A stretch of 64,000 nt of DNA from contig CM039193.1 in assembly GCA_008360975.2 (NCBI GenBank), forward strand, positions 19,637,389-19,701,388, given 5' to 3'. The position numbers and the translations under genes were made by a program. Shown here piece by piece: positions 59,114 through 64,000 of the stretch; position 1 is the first letter of the stretch, and every line of letters starts with the position of its first letter. The notes beneath the pieces were generated by a model. It had not been told where the DNA came from, did no database searches, and saw only the letters and a program-made list of their open reading frames with translations. Origin of the DNA: Lichenostomus cassidix. Its lineage: Eukaryota > Chordata > Aves > Passeriformes > Meliphagidae.

Positions 59114-61703
59114 ATGGATGTTAATGCAGAAGAGAATATACCTACAGTATTACAAAATACTAGCAAGATTATTCTAAGTGGCAGAGGTGAGCTATGTGTT
59201 TCTTTGTTGCTTTTTATTTTATTTATGTCTATTTATTTATTTTATTTTATGAAATTTTATTTCATTTACACACCAAATCCATAATTCCTGTGCTGTCCAA
59301 CTAACTTGATTGTTTTGTCTGTGCATTTAAGTTTGCTAAACATGACTGGCAGGTGTTTTAAATTGCTCAGTGTGATCAAAACGAGTAATTCCCTTATATT
59401 TACTTCTGGGGGGGAAAAAAGTTAGTAAGATTGGGACAAATATGTTTGCTAAGTTATATTGCACTCCCTCAGACAGATGAAATGAGGTACTTTGGGACAG
59501 ATCAGTGGGACAGACAGAGAGGCATCACATTCCTGCACCGATAAAAAGGGTGTTACAAGTAAAAATAGTGCTTAGGTAGAAGCAACAGCTCTCTCTTGCT
59601 TCGTCTCTGTACCAGACAGTCTTCGTTTTTAAAGCCGTTCTTCAGCACTTTACTCATGCCATGAGCGCTCGGTAGCTGCGGAAGGCACAGCCTGGAGCGT
59701 TATTCCAGGTCACGGTCCCCATTAGCTGCCTGAGGGATCTGAGTCACGTACCTTGTGGCAGTCACGATATCGCCTTAATCAGCTCTGCTCCTTTATCTCT
59801 GCCATGCATTCCTATTGCCATGACAGCAAAGAGGCTGCCCTTTAATCCCGGGTTCCCGACTGAGCGAGCGGAAAGGTGTCTCCCTCGGGTGAAGTTCCAT
59901 CTCTGTGCTAGCACAGGAAGAGGTGTCGTCCAGCGAGCAGAAACACCCAGGCTCATGACACCAAAACACAGAGAAATATGCCCGTGCTGTCCGCTGGCAG
60001 AAGGAAAGCGCAGGACCACACTGCCCAAGGAATCATGCAATCTCTTGGAATCGTGACGCCAAGCACTCAGGAGGTATTTCAGGAGGTCCCCTCCAGGCGT
60101 GGGTTTGATGTCTGTAGGCAATTTTGAGTTGCTTATTCTTTTCCCCCACTTTTGAGCTGAACAATTTCTAACAGAAGGAATTTTTGTTTCCTGTTACACT
60201 CGATTCATGGGTTGCATTTGATAACATGACAGCTGCCAAGTCCCACTCACTGCTTTACACATGCAGGGGTGACTTTCCTGCAGAGGAAGCAGTGTGGGCA
60301 CCTTGTGCCACCGTGGGTGAGATGGCTCTGAGCATCCACCTTCTCCTAAGCAGTGAAGTAGCCTCTTGCCCACGTCCATTTCCTCCGGAATAAAAGCACT
60401 TTTCTTTGTAAGATCACAGGTGGAACAGTGAAGTACCACGCAGGCACCAGGACAAAAGGGACATCAGGGATTCCAAGCAGTAGATTCCATGCTCCTTCCA
60501 AAGGCTGCCTTCCACAGGCAGCGTTCCTCACTGGCTCTCAGTAGCCAGCTGCAGGATGGACCCAGCAAACCGGCAGCTGAGTTTCCAAATTAAAAACTCT
60601 ACTGTGTCACGAAAAATATTCCTTTTTAGCATTTCAGGATCTGGAAATCAGTGGCTTCCAGTGGCTGGGCTGAATTTTTGCTCCAGAATGAAATGAGAGA
60701 AAGGAGCAATGTCCAATATTGCAGCAGCCAGAAAACAATTAAATAGCCAAAAAGTGAGGAGACAAGAAGATGCTGGTCTCACTCTACCTCTGCAATTAGG
60801 ATGGTTATTTAATAAATGCAATAAGTACCTTTTACTTCAGAACATGTTTTCAAAACAGAGAGAAGAGCTTGCTGGAAGGATTCCAGTTAGGGCAGTGTAG
60901 TTGCCAGTATGGACAGTAATCCCACTGTAAGGCTCCCCACTGCATCCCTGCGGAACTATTCACTAATAGTGAGGTCCCGAATCTTTAATTTGTGTGGCTT
61001 TGGTAAACAAGAATGCCACAGCAAACCACACACTACAAAAAGTTATTTTTATGTATTAACATGAAAAAATTTTGATAAGTTTTCAGTTTTAAAATATCAG
61101 TATATGGGAAAAGCTGTTTTAAACCTCAAATATATTAATACAATAGAGGCAAATGCTAATGCTTTGACACATGAAATTTTGAGGTTATTTCTACTGTTTT
61201 CTTGTCTTCTAAAGTGAATTTGTTCTCTCCCTGATGCAGTCATGTGTAAATAACTACCTATCAGCCAGATTTTTAAAGGAACATAGTCAACTAGCTGCAG
61301 GAAAGGGCCAGGGGTAGCTTAGTACCTAAGCACTTGGGTAACACCTCTAAAATTTCCTGTGGCCTAATTCTACAAGTATTTGAGAAGCTTTGCTTTTGTG
61401 AGCAGTCCCACAGAAGTCAACAGAATGTCTAAATGTAAGATCACATGGGATAAAGTTTCACTGCCAAAATGCAAAGTCCTGTAAACTGCACTAATGGAGA
61501 TGTTTTAGGCAGATAACTAAAGATAACTTAAATGATTAAGACTGAGTAAAATTAGGATAGTGTGGAGAGGACTAGTTATATTTCATGAGGTGGTGAAGAG
61601 CTACTAAATTATAACTTTGTATCTCAATTCAGGCTTTGAAGCTGATGCTTTAAGATTGGCAGATCATGAGAGTTTTGAACAAAAAATCTTCCGAAGTTGC
61701 TGA
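59114..61703 (+). CDS. Candidate two-exon small protein gene, 47 aa
   Basis: Exon 1 (from an acceptor TATTTAAACAG at 59,080) has ATG at 59,114 in AAGGATGG context, with an in-frame TAA 12 bases upstream, and encodes MDVNAEENIPTVLQNTSKII plus LSGR to a donor GCAGAG|GTGAGC at 59,186. Exon 2 starts at 61,633 after TCTCAATTCAG and continues in frame as GFEADALRLADHESFEQKIF plus RSC, stop at 61,701-61,703. The peptide across the junction (SGRGFEADALR) reads naturally. No family is recognised. It could be a small protein, the start of a gene with other splice forms, or chance. An untranslated upstream exon is implied. Confidence 0.3.
59210..59270. repeat. A/T-rich simple repeat (TTTAT/TTTA)
   Basis: Runs of TTTATTTTATTTATG and TTATTTATTTTATTTTATG form a low-complexity tract just after the candidate exon 1 donor. 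Confidence 0.8.
59271..61632. other. Noncoding; intron of the candidate small gene
   Basis: Holds a modestly CpG-containing stretch at about 59,580-60,130 with open frames on both strands (119 codons minus) but no recognisable motif. It could be a regulatory or 5' exon region; I see no decisive signal. Confidence 0.35.
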
Positions 61704-64000
61704 GACATAGTTAGTCACTGGTACAGAAAGCACTGGTAAATGAAATTGTGTTTTAAATTATCACATACTATCTAATTTTAACATTGCCAGGAATAACAAT
61801 GCATTTCTAAAGGTTTGTAAAAAATGATGATAACTGGGATTCTTTGCTAAACTTTATTATTATGATTAATGAGACAAAATGGAAAAGTTGTTCTAATGCA
61901 TGTATCAGTGAAAAAGCTCACTGATAACAGCTATTTTATGAATGCTTAAGCTACAATTTAAGCACAGTCTGGCAGGCAGTTTTAGCACTGAGTGCACATA
62001 TTTCAGTAGGCACACACCTCAGCTACCACCTGAGGTGTGCTAAAAAGCTCAATTATTTGAATTTTGAAATGTTTACTACCTGTAAGCAAATGCCAAAGTT
62101 TTGGAAAAGCAAATGAATACACAGATAAAGGACAGAGAGAAGACCAGCTAATAACTGAAACAAATTTTCATATAGTTTAGTTATACACTATTTACACAGC
62201 AGAATGATACTAGAGCTGTAAAAACTCCAGGGTTTCACTGGAACCACAACCAAGACGGATTTGTTATTTCTACATGTGTTTTACTCTCTTTGGGAAAAAA
62301 ATATTCTCCACCTGTCTTAGCAAAAGGTGAATGTCATTTAATCATCAAGTTTGATATTTACAAAGGACTCTAACTGCTTTAATGTACAAAAGAGACAAAA
62401 GAATACAATTCATTAAAAGATTATGCAGGTGTTGGTTTGGTGATTCAGTGTTTGCTATTCATAGATTTTTTGACATAAATAACAAGAAACTGCAAGCTAA
62501 ACTGATGGACAAGTCTCTCAAATGACTTGATTCGTGTTATTCAAACCACCTTCCTGTGGTAGTGATAGCCCAAGAGTTAACAGAAATTATTTTAAACTAC
62601 TTTGAACAGGTCAGCAGGCAGTAATTACTAGTGAGAATCATAAAGGAGATGGCGTAAAATGAATATATTAATTCTTCTACCAACAAAAATGGTGACTCTG
62701 AGACTCTTGATCATAAATATCATGTTTACCAAGAGAGTTTCAGACTTGTAACACTGACTACATGCAGAAGAATGAAATATTGTCCGTAATTGTCAGCTTT
62801 CTGACAGCACTCAGAAGTGGAAGTTTAAAAACTATCTCTGCAAGTTAGAGGAACTCTTTCTAAATCTTACATAGTCAAAACCATAGTAAATTTACATGAG
62901 TTTTAATAGTTTTAATAATTTCAGTGTAACACCTTACCTGTTACCCTGCAAAAAGAATGAGTGAGTGCTGATCCCTTCATTGTTGCAGTATCAGCCACAA
63001 GAAACACGTTGTAAGGGAGTCACGTTTTACAGAGGAGAAACTGAATGAATTCCCATGGTGTTTCCTGTGGCTAATCGGATCGAGGATGGTAATCTGGGAG
63101 GAGCCAGCAACGATCTTTTCTTAACCTAAGGCTGTGCGGGGAGTGCCTCGGGGACTATGCAGATAATCATCCCTAAACTGCTTTCTTTGTCTGCCCGGCC
63201 TTTAAAGGGATTGAGGCAAACAGGCCACACCAGCCTGATGTTTTAATAACTGAATCTTCCAGCTCTGTTCTTCCTGTTCACCTCATTTCCTATTATCAAC
63301 GAGTAAATAAACGTCTGTGTCTACATGCATCACACAACTAAACACAAAGCTACAGAGATAATTTTGTGAAGTGAGAGTGATTACAGTTAAACTGATACAT
63401 TGATTTTGAAGTGCTACGAAAAAAGAGTTAGAAATGTTCCATTGTTATCTGGGCTTATCATGGTTATCTGCACAAAACATTTTTTCTCACCCAGTAAAAG
63501 TATAGAATGTCACTGAAGTGTTTTCAGCAAGTATAAATTAACTGCATTAAAAGTAGTAACTCAAAACCATAACAAAAAAGTTCATATGAATATAAAGATG
63601 TAATCAACTAAAAACCAAAGATTTTGTTGATTTAACTAAATACTAGATAAATAAAAAATGTAAATAAAATAGGATACTATATCTTATTCTATCTTTAAAA
63701 TAGATCTTATCTCCAAATAAATTTCAAGCACTAAATATTAGCTGTCAAAGAAAAGGGCTTTCATCTATTCCCATCACTTCTTTGCATGTCTTGTTAAAAA
63801 ATCCCTACCATTAATGAAGCTAGGGATTAATTAAAAATACCTCCCAATTATTTAGAAACTAAGTATCCTTAAAATGACACATATAGTTTCTTACTATTAA
63901 AAAAAAAAAAAATCACATGCATGAACTGAAGTGTGTCCAGCAATCTCAGTAAACAAACATCACTTTTACATCCAGGTATGGAGTTTGCCCAGAAAAGCTG
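61704..64000. other. Noncoding to window end
   Basis: AT-rich with no recognisable gene, RNA or repeat family. A GC-richer patch near 63,060-63,230 (around GGATCGAGGATGGTAATCTG) stands out and could be a conserved regulatory element, but nothing in it is diagnostic. Confidence 0.4.

Noticed and set aside
59762..60121. 119-codon minus-strand open frame
   Set aside because: No family resemblance and an unremarkable setting; a plus-strand frame overlaps it. A noncoding 5' exon here is possible but unsupported.
1..64000. CRISPR arrays, tRNA or rRNA genes, bacterial operons
   Set aside because: None seen. Splice sites, CR1, LTRs and let-7 all show this is vertebrate nuclear DNA.

Overview
The window looks like a songbird (passerine) autosomal segment. 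Evidence: CR1 LINE fragments in both orientations, several avian-style retroviral LTRs, vertebrate splice signals, a let-7 cluster and a clear PTPDC1 orthologue. From established knowledge, let-7a-1/f-1/d lies beside PTPDC1 in human (9q22.3) and, as I recall, on chicken chromosome 12. There is no sign of bacterial or plasmid content.

Layout. 1-19 kb: no convincing gene; a minisatellite, CR1 fragments and one decayed WD40-like exon. 19.3-29.1 kb, minus strand: the let-7 primary transcript unit, with a CpG-island promoter (about 28.6-29.45 kb), hairpins in transcription order let-7a-1, let-7f-1, let-7d, then two predicted downstream exons and a poly(A) signal at 19,358. The let-7d hairpin ends only 18 nt before the predicted 3' splice site. 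29.5-37.4 kb: CR1, exon-like plus-strand fragments and three retroviral LTR-like blocks. 37.6-44.2 kb, plus strand: an unrecognised gene made of a signal-peptide exon followed by three tandem cassettes of small exons, all flanked by phase-1 introns; it runs toward a 500-N assembly gap. 47.0-57.3 kb, minus strand: PTPDC1, reconstructed as nine coding exons (829 codons plus stop) with an alternative first coding exon. 57-64 kb: mostly noncoding, with a young 144-bp tandem duplication and a candidate two-exon 47-aa plus-strand gene.

The strongest candidate for something undescribed is the 37.6-44.2 kb cassette gene. Every exon is open and symmetric (phase 1-1), so any exon combination keeps frame. 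Exon types A and D differ strongly between cassettes while the introns beside them are nearly the same, a pattern seen in fast-evolving secreted-protein families. I do not recognise the protein. All exon calls come from reading splice signals and frames by eye; no alignment, RNA or database evidence was available.
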